NCBI RefSeq assembly: GCF_019320115.1
Contig: NC_089593.1
Span: forward strand, 11,313,908 to 11,377,907
Direction: 5' to 3'
DNA length: 64,000 nucleotides
Origin: Miscanthus floridulus
Lineage: Eukaryota; Streptophyta; Magnoliopsida; Poales; Poaceae
Position numbers and translations under genes: made by a program. The notes beneath the pieces were generated by a model. It had not been told where the DNA came from. It did no database searches and saw only the letters and a list, made by a program, of their open reading frames with translations. Each line of letters begins with the position of its first letter. The first letter of the stretch is position 1. Of this stretch, positions 1-9,620 are shown piece after piece.

Positions 1-90
1 GACGCCACCAGCTTCCGGGTCATGGTGCACCAGGTCACGGGCACCGACGACGTGCTGCTGCCGGGCCCGCCACGCCTATTTCGAGCCTGA
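1..90 (+). pseudogene. VQ-motif protein fragment (partial, truncated)
   Basis: Frame 1 reads from the window edge through a VQ-type core, F-x3-V-H-Q-V-T-G, preceded by DATS and followed by TDDV, and ends at TGA 88-90. The same block occurs in the complete VQ gene at 2789-3472, where the core is preceded by DAAS and followed by ADDV, so this is a tandem paralogue. The usual long Pro/Ser-rich tail of about 120 residues is absent. Homology stops near base 72, just before MITE-like sequence, so the copy looks cut by an insertion or deletion. The N-terminal part lies outside the window. Confidence 0.7.
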
Positions 91-689
91 CATATTAGTC
101 ATAGAATATTGTTTTTCTCTCATAACAAATCAGCTTTGTCCAGTTTATCAACCGCAGAAACCATCAGCCGAACGACTCAAAATTCTTTGCGAGGGGATTG
201 CAAACAGCGAAACATGTTCCCAAGAAGGTCTCGTTCTTTCAAAGATAGTACAAATTAGGACAACATTCCACGTCGCAAATTATTCGAGGGGTCCATTCCC
301 TGGAAACTAAACGGGCTCTAAGCAAACCATATACGAGGGCGGTGAGGTGTGAGGCTGTTGTATCCCATGAGCCCCTGTCCAGTTGCGCCCTTCTCCATCT
401 GGTTCGAGTGTTTGAGGGCCCATTTGAATATGTTGAGGATTTTGAGATTCTGTTAAAAAAATCGGTACATCATCCAACACAGGAGAGATAGTAGATTACA
501 TTCTCAAATTCACATCTCTCAGAGTTTAAAAATCTCATCATCCCTTTCATGGTAGATAATATGGATTTTTAGAACCCAAAAAATGTGAAGCGCGTACGTC
601 CGCAATTGGTTTCGGCATATACCTTCTCGGGTCAGTGCGCCGGCACCGCTCCGACCTTGCTCAGCCAAACGTCCACCCCGCGTGAATTT
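91..689. other. Intergenic, no gene seen
   Basis: About 600 bp without a supportable gene. Bases ~92-135 resemble the interior of the MITE-like element at 982-1113 (both carry tagtgttt/tattgttt-ttctc-caacaaatcag). Nothing else was recognised. Confidence 0.5.
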
Positions 690-865
690 AGTCCCCCTCT
701 GTGCCCTTTAGTCCTGGGACTAAAGGTCACTAGTCCCGGTTTGAGTCATCAAGCATGACTAAAGGTCCCCTATGCACTCTACCTGTTGGACCCAAAACTA
801 ACGGTGACATTAGTCTCAGGACCTAAGACTACCAAGACTAAAGCCAAAATCCAAAGGTCCGTCCT
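690..865. repeat. Degenerate TTTAGTCC-type inverted-repeat element
   Basis: A near-palindrome sits at ~708-727 (CTTTAGTCC/GGACTAAAG), followed by CTAGTCCCGGTTTGA, ACTAAAGGTCC and a distal ACTAAAG. The TTTAGTCCCGGTT motif is typical of a common grass family of short inverted-repeat elements. No TSD could be defined, so the superfamily is left open. Confidence 0.4.
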
Positions 866-981
866 CTACTAGTGTGTCACTCCTAACCCTGGAATGCTTT
901 ATTAGAATACACAAAGGGTGCGTTGAATGTAACATGATGCCAGTCATGGCTAGTAGAAGGATCAATGCATGTAGCTTACCA

Positions 982-1113
982 GGGCTCTGTTCGCTTGAGC
1001 TTGTAAGCCAGAATCAGTCATACTTTTTCCGTCATGGAATAGTGTTTTTCTCCCACAACAAATCAGCCCTATAAATCAGCCACAGCAGCAATATGTCCTA
1101 CCGAACAGAGCCC
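982..1113. mobile_element. MITE-like element, GGGCTCTGTTCG termini
   Basis: The ends are perfect inverted repeats, GGGCTCTGTTCG at 982-993 and CGAACAGAGCCC at 1102-1113. The 132-bp interior is AT-rich with no ORF. Related interiors occur at ~92-135, 2475-2582, 3690-3785, 5765-5885 and 9195-9285, so this is a repeated family in the flanks. No clear TSD was seen. Confidence 0.65.
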
Positions 1114-1681
1114 AGATCGTCCAATGCCTCGTTGAGATCAGGAAGCTTGAACGCAGTGCTGCATCCGACGGCCGTGACATTCTTCACTGATCCTCTGGCC
1201 GCTTCCACCTGTGCTGCCTTCTTCTTCACTGCTCCTCTGGTGCCTCCGCGTTGAAATTTTTGGAGGGGCTCTAGGGTGGCTTGATGGGATCAACGGCGGT
1301 AAGGGGGCTTGAGCCCCTCCCCCACACCGCTAGATCCGTTCTTGGCGGTCACAGTCGCACAGGGACCGCACTTTCACGTCTACAAAATTTCAAACCCTGA
1401 GCATCGACGAGCGACGGCGGCGAGCGATCGACCTGCAGCTCCCACACTTGGATTCTATATAATGGCCGACCGCCGGCTGACCGGGTGTGACCAACGATAC
1501 CTGAGTCTGACGACCGGGAGATTAATTGCCCCACCAGCGCCAGTGCCAAGCTAGATGCGATGACAACGAGATGGACGCCAGGCTTCTCCGCATCTCGATC
1601 GGCAGGCCTCTCATGCCTTTAATTTCCCTGCATATATAGCACTGTTCGCAGCTGTTCGTTGGTCACGCACCAGCACCACTA

Positions 1682-1926
1682 GGGCCTTGTTTAGATGGAA
1701 AGTTTTTTCAACCTGATGAATAGTACCACTTTTGTCTTATTTGGTAAATATTATCCAATCGTGGACCAACTAGCCTCAAAAGATTCATCTCGTGATTTTC
1801 AACTAAATTGTATAATTAGTTATTTTTTTTACCTACATTTAATACTCCATGCAAATGTCCAAAAATTGATGTGATGAAGAGAGTGTGAAAAAAACTTAGA
1901 ATTTTGATGGGAACTAAACAAGGCCC
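1682..1926. mobile_element. MITE, GGGCCTTGTTTAG termini
   Basis: A 245-bp element with perfect 13-bp inverted termini (GGGCCTTGTTTAG and CTAAACAAGGCCC). The AT-rich interior contains AAAAGATTCATCTCGTGATTTTC. A diverged relative lies at 8876-9119 (AAAAGATTCGTCTCGTGGATTTC). No coding potential and no convincing TSD. After it, GGCCCAGGGTTCGCCAGA is duplicated in tandem (1922-1958). Confidence 0.8.
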
Positions 1927-2474
1927 AGGGTTCGCCAGAGGCCCAGGGTTCGCCAGAGGCCCAGCGCCTCAGCTATCGACACGTACTTGCCGCTGGCCCA
2001 GTGTACGAGATGAATATGTTGCTGAAACTTTATATTTTTTAGCATCTTAACAAGCTCTGAGTTTTTTTTCTTCATTTGAGCTTGTTAAAATGCTTAAAAA
2101 ATAACAATAACACATTAAGACCTAAGGGTAATTTGGATTTCCTACCGCAGTTTGACATAGCTACAGCCAAATCTAACGAAAATGGCATGGAGAGAAAAAA
2201 CATTCAAATCAATGGCACATATAACCACTTAACTTTTTTTTATAACTTACATAGAATTACAGACTTTTATAATGACACCGAGAAAAGACTCACCGCTCTC
2301 AGTGTGATGGCACGTGCATGCATGCTGTATGCGTGCGCGAGAATTGCAGGGTCATGCATGCGCGATCATATCCTGTCACAGTACTAGCTGTTTTTTTTAT
2401 TTAATTTGGTTTCAGTTGCACTAATATTACTATTTGCATTTATCCATTTAGGTCATGTTCAACTTACCTCATAT

Positions 2475-2582
2475 TCGGCTTGTTCGGTTTTTTTTTAGCC
2501 GGAACAATATTTTTCTCTCACAACAACTCAGTCAGAACAGTGTTTTTCAGGCAGTTTCAGTTTCAGACCAGCGAACGAGGCC
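2475..2582. mobile_element. MITE-like fragment upstream of the VQ gene
   Basis: This resembles the 982-1113 family: GCTTGTTCGGTT near the left end and AGCGAACGAGGCC at the right, with a TTTTTCTCTCACAACAACTCAG interior. The ends are imperfect. It lies about 200 bp upstream of the VQ start codon. Confidence 0.5.
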
Positions 2583-2659
2583 TTAACAGTCGGAAAGAAA
2601 ATATCCATTAGTAGTTTTATTTTTAAAAAAATGCTCTTGCGTGGCCGGATTATTATGGT

Positions 2660-2714
2660 TGTGGCCGAGGTACGTGTCAGTGTCAGCTGGAGCATGAGCT
2701 CGCCCCCGTATAAA
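2660..2714 (+). promoter_or_regulatory. VQ gene core promoter: ABRE-like site and TATA box
   Basis: TATAAA lies at 2709-2714, 75 bp before the chosen ATG at 2789, which leaves a short plausible 5' leader. ACGTGTC at 2672-2678 matches the ABRE-type ACGT core. Spacing and position support the start choice; stress or ABA control is inference from the motif alone. Confidence 0.5.
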
Positions 2715-2788
2715 CCGCAACCACCGGCCCTCCTCTTCCCCCTGCGCACCTGCTGCTCGGCCTCGCCTCATCCTCCAGTGCACCCCGG

Positions 2789-3472
2789 ATGCCCATGGCC
2801 GCCGCCACGCGCATGGGCGGCGGATCCGCCCACTCCCCCTCCTCCTCCTCCATCTCGCTGCCACCGTGGCACCCAGTCGTACTTGTACCCAATCAGCACC
2901 ACCAGGCCCTCTACGACCTGGACCTCATCGTCGCGCCGTCCCCGTCCCCGTCGCCGACAACGCCGACGACCCCGCAGCGCCTCCTCCCCACGGCCCGGCG
3001 CGGGCGCAAGCAGCGCCGGCTGCGGCCGTCGCGGAAGCTGCCGACCACCTACATCAGCGCCGACGCCGCCAGCTTCCGCCGCATGGTGCACCAGGTGACC
3101 GGCGCCGACGACGTCGTGTATCACCAGGCCACGCCGGAGCTCCTCTGCCGCCCGGCCCCGGCACCGCCCTCCCGCGCTGCCCTGACGACGACGACGGCGA
3201 CTCTGCTGCCGACGCTGGACACGTCGGCGTTCCTGCTCGGCGCTGCGCGCGGGGGCGGGGGCGGAGCGCCGCCCGCGCGGCCTGGTGGAGCCTGCTACCA
3301 CGGCTCCGCGGTGCCGGCGGCGGGGGTTCCGGGTGCCGCTTTGCAGGCGGAGGTGGCGGAGCAGGCCTGTGGCGGTGTACGAGGAGGAGGAGAGGAGTAC
3401 AGCTGCAGCAACGGTAGCGGCGGCGGCGGGTTCCCGAGCTTGGAGTCGTGGGATGACGACGCTCTCTTCTAG
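2789..3472 (+). CDS. VQ motif-containing protein (VH variant)
   Basis: A single-exon ORF of 227 residues, normal for plant VQ proteins, which are mostly short and intronless. The core F96-x3-V100-H101-Q-V-T104-G105 is the VQ motif with His for Gln, a variant known in monocots. It is preceded by a basic stretch (about residues 70-83, RRGRKQRRLRPSRK, a possible nuclear signal) and followed by low-complexity Pro/Ala/Gly sequence. The C-terminus ends in an acidic and aromatic tail, SLESWDDDALF. VQ proteins are nuclear partners of WRKY factors, and some are MAPK substrates, in defence and development; the partner here is unknown. An in-frame TATA/ABRE promoter precedes it. A truncated paralogue lies at 1-90. 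Long antisense and alternative-frame ORFs here are GC-rich shadows. Confidence 0.85.
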   Translation: MPMAAATRMGGGSAHSPSSSSISLPPWHPVVLVPNQHHQALYDLDLIVAPSPSPSPTTPTTPQRLLPTARRGRKQRRLRPSRKLPTTYISADAASFRRMVHQVTGADDVVYHQATPELLCRPAPAPPSRAALTTTTATLLPTLDTSAFLLGAARGGGGGAPPARPGGACYHGSAVPAAGVPGAALQAEVAEQACGGVRGGGEEYSCSNGSGGGGFPSLESWDDDALF

Positions 3473-3689
3473 GAGTAGGTGGCGTCTCCACCATGCACGC
3501 ATCTTCCTCTCTCTCTCTGCTTGCTTGCTTGTATACGTACAGGTTATTTGAGCTTACCGCAACATCCATCCATGGACCGATTGATCGACAAGCAACGTGA
3601 CTGACTGACGGATTGATTGATTACAATAATCAGTCTGGTTTGCTACTAGCTTGATCGATCCAGCTTGTTGCTAGGAATTTAAACCCTGT

Positions 3690-3785
3690 TGGTTTGAACT
3701 TATCAGCCGACTTATCAGCTAAAATTCTCTCACAATAAAACAGTTTTAGTCGACTTATCAGCCGACTTTAATACCAGTCAAACGG
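3690..3785. mobile_element. MITE-like fragment
   Basis: It contains two CTTATCAGCCGACTT-like blocks around an AATTCTCTCACAATAAAACAG interior and matches the family at 982-1113 and 9195-9285. It lies about 220 bp after the VQ stop codon. No TSD. Confidence 0.45.
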
Positions 3786-3790
3786 ACACA

Positions 3791-4201
3791 ATTAGCCCCA
3801 AGATCCAGATCGACACGGCCGTAATCGACGTGATAGAGCTAAACTTTTGCCAAAAAAAAAACCCAGCCGTAATCGATGTGGCTAGATGGAGTAAGGATCA
3901 TGTGTACAGATGAATCAATCAAAAGACGAGGAAACAAAACGAAGGTGCACGAGGTGGGTGGTTTCATTTGCATTGGTCGGTTTGGTTGCTTGCCATTCTC
4001 ACCCTCTTCCTTGCTTGGTTCCATTCTCGTGGTGAGTGGTGACTCGTGGACTCTGACTCCGACTCTGAGGTGTTCAATTCGCATTCAGCTTAATTGATTG
4101 ATTGATGACAGGCTATATTTGTATTTGAATAAAAAGGACAAAAAAAGCAAAGCACTGTTGTTTTGTTGGTAAGTACTGTAGAAATTAAAGGTGAGTTATT
4201 A
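3791..4201. other. Intergenic, no gene seen
   Basis: AT-rich spacer with short overlapping ORFs on both strands and no recognisable domain. Confidence 0.4.
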
Positions 4202-4438
4202 GTTTTAGTGTACTGAAAGTTATAGTTCTTTTGACTTTTTTATCCTAAATGTGACCACTCGTCTTATTCAAAAATTTTATGTAAACATAGTTAAATTTAA
4301 GTCATTTTTAAAGAACTTTTGTTAATAAAGCAAGCCACAACAATTTTTTGATTATGTTTGTATAAATCTTTAAATAAGACGAGTGATTAAATTTAGGATA
4401 AAAAAGTCAAAACGAACTGTAATTTGGAATGGATTTAG
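4202..4438. mobile_element. Stowaway-like MITE, TA flanks
   Basis: A 237-bp element flanked by TA (4200-4201 and 4439-4440). The right end reads GTAATTTGGAATGGATTTAG, the degenerate reverse of the Stowaway CTCCCTCCGTTCCAAATTAC end. The subterminal inverted repeat is strong: TTTTGACTTTTTTATCCTAAAT on the left against ATTTAGGATAAAAAAGTCAAAA on the right. The left tip has decayed. Confidence 0.65.
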
Positions 4439-4813
4439 TAGCGGACAGTGATAGCTGCGTAGACCCGACGATACGTTGAGATGAATCCGGACTGAAACTA
4501 CAGTACTAATAATAAATGATACTACTATGATACTCCTAATTATTGGACAGGGACGGAGCACACAAGACAATCCATCCAAAACATGCGATTCTCGTTTTCC
4601 CATAAATTAGATATATTATACTTGGATTTAAGTTTAAAAAATCTATAAAAATAAGGATAAAAGGTATCAAATAAGGATTGTCATTATTATCATATTAATT
4701 GTGAAAATTGTCATGGGCAGTCCACTCGGTCTATTGGGTTGTTTTGGCAGTGCAACTAATTAGTGTTTAGGATTAAAGGTATGTTCAGCTAGAGCTAGTT
4801 ATTAGATAGATTA

Positions 4814-5055
4814 CTCACTCTGTCCCTGAATAAATAGATTTTCAGAGTTGTCTTCAGTCAAACTTTTTAAATTTTAACTGAATTTCTAGAAAAAAAATGT
4901 TAAGATTTATGGTATCAAATCAGTACAATTAGATTTACCATAGAATGTATTTTCATAAAGTACTCATTTTATATCATAGGTGTTGTTATTCTTTTCTATA
5001 AAGTTAGTCAAACTGTACGGATTCTAAGAATTAATTTATTCAGGGACTGAGAGAG
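4814..5055. mobile_element. Stowaway MITE (Tc1/mariner type)
   Basis: A 242-bp element with inverted ends CTCACTCTGTCCCTGAATAAAT and ATTTATTCAGGGACTGAGAGAG, flanked by TA at 4812-4813 and 5056-5057, the TSD expected for Stowaway. It interrupts a second inverted-repeat element whose arms (AGCTAGAGCTAGTTA at ~4788-4803 and GTTAGCTAGATGGTTCCGAACG at ~5101-5121) lie on either side. Confidence 0.85.
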
Positions 5056-5633
5056 TACTAAATTAGCTTGAGTTAGTTAATGAGCTAGTTGATATGAGCA
5101 GTTAGCTAGATGGTTCCGAACGGACCTGACCTTAACTACTTCAGCTATGAGTAGTATAAGTAGCTTGGTTACATGCTTTGACAACTTAGCATATAATCCG
5201 CTGACTAACAATTAGTCATATGCATCAAACTTTATAATAAACGAGTACGGAGTACATAGTACTATACTGTGGGTGGGTCATGAACTGACTGACTGCACTG
5301 CAGCACGTCACGAGTTGGCAAGAAAAATGGTGGCTGCGGAGCAGAGCAGTCAAAAACAGCGGCCCACTGCAATGCAACGCAAGGCGTGTGCCGGGGTGCA
5401 TGCAAGTCCAAGTCGTCGCAGAGTGACAGAGGGAGCACGGCGAGTCCAAAGTCAAGAGTGACGCTGTCGGAGTTCGTACCGACAGCCGGACACTCCCCAC
5501 CGATGCTTTTCCATCTTCAACAATGGGCGGCACGCAGCCAGACAGATCGAGCAGGGAGAACACGCCATGGTGTGGAGGACTCCCTCTGTCCCTCTTCGTA
5601 TCTCTTGTTTTCGTTCTAGAGAAACAACTTTTA
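5056..5633. other. Intergenic, no gene seen
   Basis: Short ORFs only. Bases 5465-5580 show patchy similarity to 61700-62085 (CAGCCAGACAGA and GAACACGCC blocks), suggesting a dispersed repeat of unknown type. Confidence 0.35.
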
Positions 5634-5770
5634 TTAAATAATATTTATAATACATAATTAGTATCGTTTATTAAATAACATTTATAATACATAATTAGTA
5701 TCGTTAGAAAGATCTTTAAATCTAATTTTTTAATAAATTTATTTTAGAGATATAAATGTTGTACATATTA
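5634..5770. mobile_element. Partial Stowaway MITE with internal duplication
   Basis: Reverse-oriented relative of the Stowaway at 9384-9618: shared ATAATACATAATTAGTATC, GAAAGATCTTTAAATCTA and AATGTTGTACATAT blocks. A stretch of about 36 bp (TTATTAAATAA-ATTTATAATACATAATTAGTATCGT) is present twice in tandem at ~5634-5704. The outer CTCCCTCC termini are missing. Confidence 0.65.
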
Positions 5771-6249
5771 GTCTGTTCTCGATTTGTTTCAATTTATTTT
5801 AGCTTATTCTCTCTTACAGAACACTATTGAATCAACCGAAATCAACTATCCACATTTTTTAAACTAGATCAAGCCGAACAACCCTATTTTTCCGTAAATC
5901 AAGTCAAACTTACTGTATGCACGACAGTTATTTAAAGGACGGAAGTGGTCATACCATGCCGCCCATGACTGTCGCTCCGACCCGCCCGGTCCGCCGACTC
6001 CCTCGGCTGCCTACTCAGCTGCTCGTCAGATTAGAATTTCCTACCGGGACCCGTGCGTACGTCCAGCTCGCTCTACAGTAGACGGAGACGACGAGGGTGA
6101 GGCCGCGGCCGCCGCCTCTTTTGTCCGGCGTGGACATCTGGACGCCCTCGTGCTGCCATGCACCGCGCTCACGTGCTTCCTCGTGGCCAACCTGCCGGCC
6201 GCCCCGCCGCCCAATTACTGCCCTGCCGCCAGACGCCATCGTCGCGCCA

Positions 6250-6300
6250 TGCTCCGGTCATCCTCATCCTCATCCTCTCCTCATCCTCATCCTCATCCAT
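6250..6300 (+). repeat. TCATCC simple repeat
   Basis: Microsatellite-like run of TCATCC/TCCTCA units in an otherwise ordinary spacer. Confidence 0.7.
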
Positions 6301-6378
6301 TCAATCATCTTTAGTTCTGTAGCACGATAATAGGCTACGCGTGATAGCTTCATCATCAGGCACATCCATCAGTTATAT

Positions 6379-6443
6379 TAGACACTAGATTTCGGATTAT
6401 TTCGGATCATAGGTTGCACAGTAGATTTCGGATTATTTCGGAT
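6379..6443 (+). repeat. Short direct duplication
   Basis: AGATTTCGGATTATTTCGGAT occurs twice (6387-6407 and ~6423-6443), separated by 15 bp. No coding content. Confidence 0.7.
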
Positions 6444-6817
6444 GATTTAATAGTATTCTATGAGAGAGAATAAGTTGAAATAATGAGCTGAAAGTAGTAC
6501 AGCCGAACGGGCTGTATATATGGTTGTTCGTTCCAAATTAAAAAAAGGTAGACCTTATTATGTGTAGGTGCAATTCGGCCTGGGGCTGACGAACGAGTCC
6601 CTTTGCTTAAACTCTAAAAGCAAATATGCTTTTTAAATTACAATTTATAAGGCTCAAGAAAAGCCTTTGAGATGGTTTCTAGTATATTGTAAAAATGGTC
6701 CATTACTCTTAACTTTGTATTTTCATGAAATGCAAACACTTGAGCTACTAACCTCTGAGGCTAGATATTTCTAATAGTCATTTGCAAATAATACATTTAG
6801 GCTGTGGCAATTTTGAC
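6444..6817. other. Left flank of the TE nest, no gene seen
   Basis: It holds a MITE-like scrap at ~6445-6515 (GAGAGAATAAGTTGAAATAATGAGC next to CAGCCGAACGGGCTG). The last 200 bp were joined to the sequence now at 52148 before E1 inserted, so they may be the distal part of the Helitron remnant lying there. Confidence 0.45.
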
Positions 6818-6822
6818 TCTTG
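6818..6822. repeat. Target-site duplication of E1 (TCTTG), left copy
   Basis: TCTTG directly precedes the E1 LTR at 6823. The same 5 bp follow the distant LTR at 52143-52147. Confidence 0.95.
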
Positions 6823-7067
6823 TGTTGGGACATGTCATATTCATATGGGCAAGTCCCCTAAAAGGGGCCTAATTAGCGTTATTGGAGTGTCATGTGAAAA
6901 CCACCCCCATCGGAGGGTCGCTTGTAAATTTTCGATTGCCTATATAATGCCTGGAACATGAGGGCAAGGGGGGCGGGGGGCTCTCCCTTCCGACTCTCAT
7001 CGACAAACCCTAGTCGCCTTTTTCCACTCTCCTCCCTTAAACCTGTTCGGGAACCGCTTTTCCAACA
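6823..7067 (+). repeat. E1 5' LTR
   Basis: A 245-bp LTR with TGTTG...CAACA ends and TATATAA at 6941-6947 as probable core promoter. Shared landmarks with 51906-52142 include CATATTCATATGGGC, CTGGAACATGAGGGCAAGG and ACCTGTTCGGGAACCGCTTT. Confidence 0.93.
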
Positions 7068-7086
7068 TTGGTGCCCACCGTACTCG
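7068..7086 (+). other. E1 primer-binding site
   Basis: TTGGTGCCCACCGTACTC follows the LTR directly and carries the TGG start expected for pairing with a tRNA CCA end. I do not assign the tRNA. Confidence 0.6.
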
Positions 7087-7104
7087 GCATGAAATTTTTC
7101 AGGA

Positions 7105-7845
7105 GAGTTGAAAGTTGAAGCCTTCGTCGGGCCTTCTCTGGCCTTCGTCAACAGACCTTCTCCGACCAAGCCTTCGTCAGGCCTTCTCCGACCTTCGTCA
7201 ACAGACCTTCTACGGCCAAGCCTTCGTCAGGCCTTCTCCGGCCTTCATCGCGACCTTCTCCGGCCAAGCCTTCGTCAGGCCTTCTCCGGCCTTCGTCAAC
7301 AGATCTTCTCCGGCCAAGCCTTCGTCAGACCATCTCCGACTTACGTCGCGACCTTCTCCGGCCAAGCCTTCGTAAGGCCTTCTCCGGCCTTCGTCAATAG
7401 ACCTTCCCCGGCCAAGCCTTCGTCAGGCCTTCTCCAGCCTTTGTCAACAGTCCTTCTCCGCCCAAGCCTTCGTAAGACCATCTCCGACCTTCGTTAACAG
7501 ACCTTCTACGGCCAAGCCATCGTTAGGCCTTCTCCGACCTTCATCAACGGACCTTCTCCGGCTAGGCCTTCGTCGGCGGACCTTCTCCTAATAAGCCTTC
7601 ATCGGCGGACCTTCTCCGGCAAGCCTTCGTCGGGAGACCTTCTCCGGCCGGGCCTTCGTCGGCGGACCTTCTCCGGCAAGCCTTCGTCGGGAGACCTCCG
7701 GCCGGGCCTTCGTCAATGGACCTTCTCCGGCCGGGCCTTCGTCACCAGGCCTTCGTCGCCAGCCTTCTCCGGCCAGGCCTTCGTCGCCAGCCTTCTCCGG
7801 CCAGGCCTTCGTCGGTGCCTTCTCCGGACGGGCTTTTTGAGAGTG
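7105..7845 (+). repeat. E1 internal tandem repeats (CCTTCGTC / CCTTCTCCGGCC)
   Basis: About 740 bp of degenerate short units built from GCCTTCGTCAGG, CCTTCTCCGGCC and TCGTCAACAGACC. ORFs here encode only SPAFVNR/SPAKPSSG-like repeats and no domain. The GCCTTCGG motif continues more sparsely to ~8660 and across the E1 interior. Confidence 0.85.
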
Positions 7846-8152
7846 AAGATTTGATCCTATGAGAACCCCCAGGAAAGGTAAAATCTTCGGGGAAAGGTAT
7901 GATCTCCTTGAACCCTTGTAGCTAGCGGAGTTGGTACGTTCAGTTTCGACTTCACCAACTTTTTCAAGAAAAATCACCAAAATTTTTTCCATCCTTGGGC
8001 CATTTTTGTTAAGGGGGAAAAAACCTTTGGTCATTTTCTAAAGAAAAAACTTGCAAAAACAATCCAGCCTTCGCTTGTTTTTGTTTTAAAAATATAATAA
8101 TAAGAAGAATTTTTTTCTTTTTTGCCAAAAAGGTTTAAAGCCTTCGGCCATT
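7846..8152 (+). other. E1 interior, no gene seen
   Basis: Mixed sequence with A-rich tracts and scattered CCTTCG motifs; the small minus-strand ORF crossing it is a repeat shadow. Confidence 0.5.
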
Positions 8153-8175
8153 CCTACTACTACTACTACTACTAC

Positions 8176-8234
<59 letters not shown>

Positions 8235-8310
8235 TAATAATAAAAATGAAACACACACACGAGCCCCTAATAATAATAATAATAATAATAAAAATAATAA
8301 TAATAAAAAT
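8153..8310 (+). repeat. (ACT)n/(AAT)n microsatellite in E1
   Basis: ACT repeats run into a long AAT repeat (to ~8238). Then the unit AAAAATGAAACACACACACGAGCCCCT plus AAT repeat is duplicated (8243-8271 and ~8304-8332). Minus-strand poly-Tyr, Leu and Ile ORFs here are artefacts of the repeat. Confidence 0.9.
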
Positions 8311-8332
8311 GAAACACACACACGAGCCCCTG

Positions 8333-8875
8333 TGCCTTCGACCATCTTCTTTAATGAATCGTGGAAGCTCCTAAGGCCTTCGGCTATTTTTGTGCTTAAA
8401 AAAATATATAATAGTACTGAGCCTGCCAACAAGCCTTCAGTGATATCAACTTTTTTTAAAAAAAGAAGTATTCAAAAAGGCCTTCGGCAATACTACCAAC
8501 CTTTTTAAAAAAAAATTATTAACCAAAGGACAAACAAGCCTTCGGCAATGTCAAGTGTTTTCAAGTAAAAAAAAAATCAATTAATCGCCAAAGGCCTAAA
8601 GCCTTCGACCTTTCTCGTTAAATGAAAAAAATCAGCCGAGGTTCTTAAAGCCTTCGGCCGTTTTTGTTGAAGAAAAAATCCACAAAAACTCATAAAGAGC
8701 TCAGTACTAGAGTTTCCTTCATGTCCATGCGAACCTTCACTGGTCCACAAAGGTCCTGTCCGGTGGCGCACAGCAAAGCTCCGACAGCAGCTGACAGCGG
8801 CACAGGCGAAGGTCAGGTTGGCCGCCGCACTGCAGCGGTTCGGCGCGGCAGCCCAGGCGAAGGCTCGGGAGACTG
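8333..8875 (+). other. E1 interior with periodic GCCTTCGG motifs
   Basis: GCCTTCGG or near variants recur at about 8333, 8377, 8433, 8480, 8539, 8599 and 8650, spaced roughly 45-60 bp in A-rich sequence. No protein domain. Confidence 0.6.
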
Positions 8876-9119
8876 GGGCCAGTTTGGTTGCTGAAATTTT
8901 TGGTAAAACGATACTGTAGCGTTTTCGTTGTTATTTAGTAATTAGTGTCCAATTATAGTTTAATTAGGCTTAAAAGATTCGTCTCGTGGATTTCGTCTAA
9001 ACTGTGTAATTAGTTTTATTTTTTATTTATATTTAATGCTTCATACATGCATCCAAAGATTCAATGTGACGAAAAATCTTGAAAAATTTGACATTTTAAG
9101 AGAGAACTAAACCAGGCCC
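8876..9119. mobile_element. MITE related to 1682-1926, inside E1
   Basis: A 244-bp element with ends GGGCCAGTTTGGTT and AACTAAACCAGGCCC. The interior block AAAAGATTCGTCTCGTGGATTTC matches the 1682 element. No coding sequence. Confidence 0.75.
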
Positions 9120-9194
9120 GGAAGTCTGGAACGATCAAACAGGCAAGCAAGTGGCATAAAGGTACATCCATCGAGCCCGCGGCGGCCTGACAGC

Positions 9195-9290
9195 TTCGCA
9201 ACTTATTAATTGGCTTATCAGTTAATCTACAATATTTTTTTTATAATAAAATAGTTTCAGTCCACTTTAATACCGGTCGAATAAACCCAC
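9195..9290. mobile_element. MITE-like fragment inside E1
   Basis: GGCTTATCAGTTAATCTACAATATTTTT and TTAATACCGGTCGAATAAACC resemble 3690-3785, a diverged copy of the same small-element family. Confidence 0.45.
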
Positions 9291-9383
9291 AAAAGCCTGC
9301 GATGTTCTGGCAACGCAAGGGTTGTCAAAAGGGGCTCCGAAGCTCCGTCGGCAAGCCGCTTGAATCTTCAGCCAACCCAGCTA

Positions 9384-9618
9384 CTCCCTCCGTCCCAATT
9401 TATCTGTCGTTTTTGGTGTCTGTGCCACGACTTTAACTCAATTTGTATAAAATATGTGCAACATTTGTGTCTCCAAATAAATTTGTTAAAAAACTAGATT
9501 CAAAGATCTTTCCAATGATACTAATTATGTATCATAAATAATAATATTTTTTAATATATATTTTATTAAAGTTGTTTGTCGGGAAGCGAGAAAGACAGAT
9601 ATTCTGGGACGGAGGGAG
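9384..9618. mobile_element. Stowaway MITE with TA TSD, inside E1
   Basis: A 235-bp element with textbook Stowaway ends CTCCCTCCGTCCCA and TGGGACGGAGGGAG, flanked by TA at 9382-9383 and 9619-9620. This is the most complete Stowaway in the window; the fragment at 5634-5770 is a relative. Confidence 0.95.
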
Positions 9619-9620
9619 TA

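Noticed and set aside
2768..3569. Antisense and alternate-frame ORFs over the VQ gene
   Set aside because: They are Arg/Pro/Ala-rich products of GC-rich coding sequence; only the frame at 2789-3472 carries the VQ motif and fits the TATA box.
7588..8034. 148-residue minus-strand ORF
   Set aside because: The repetitive EKARP/RRLAGEGP reading comes from CCTTCG repeats in E1.
8086..8432. Minus-strand ORFs rich in Ile, Leu or Tyr
   Set aside because: They are translations of the (AAT)n microsatellite.
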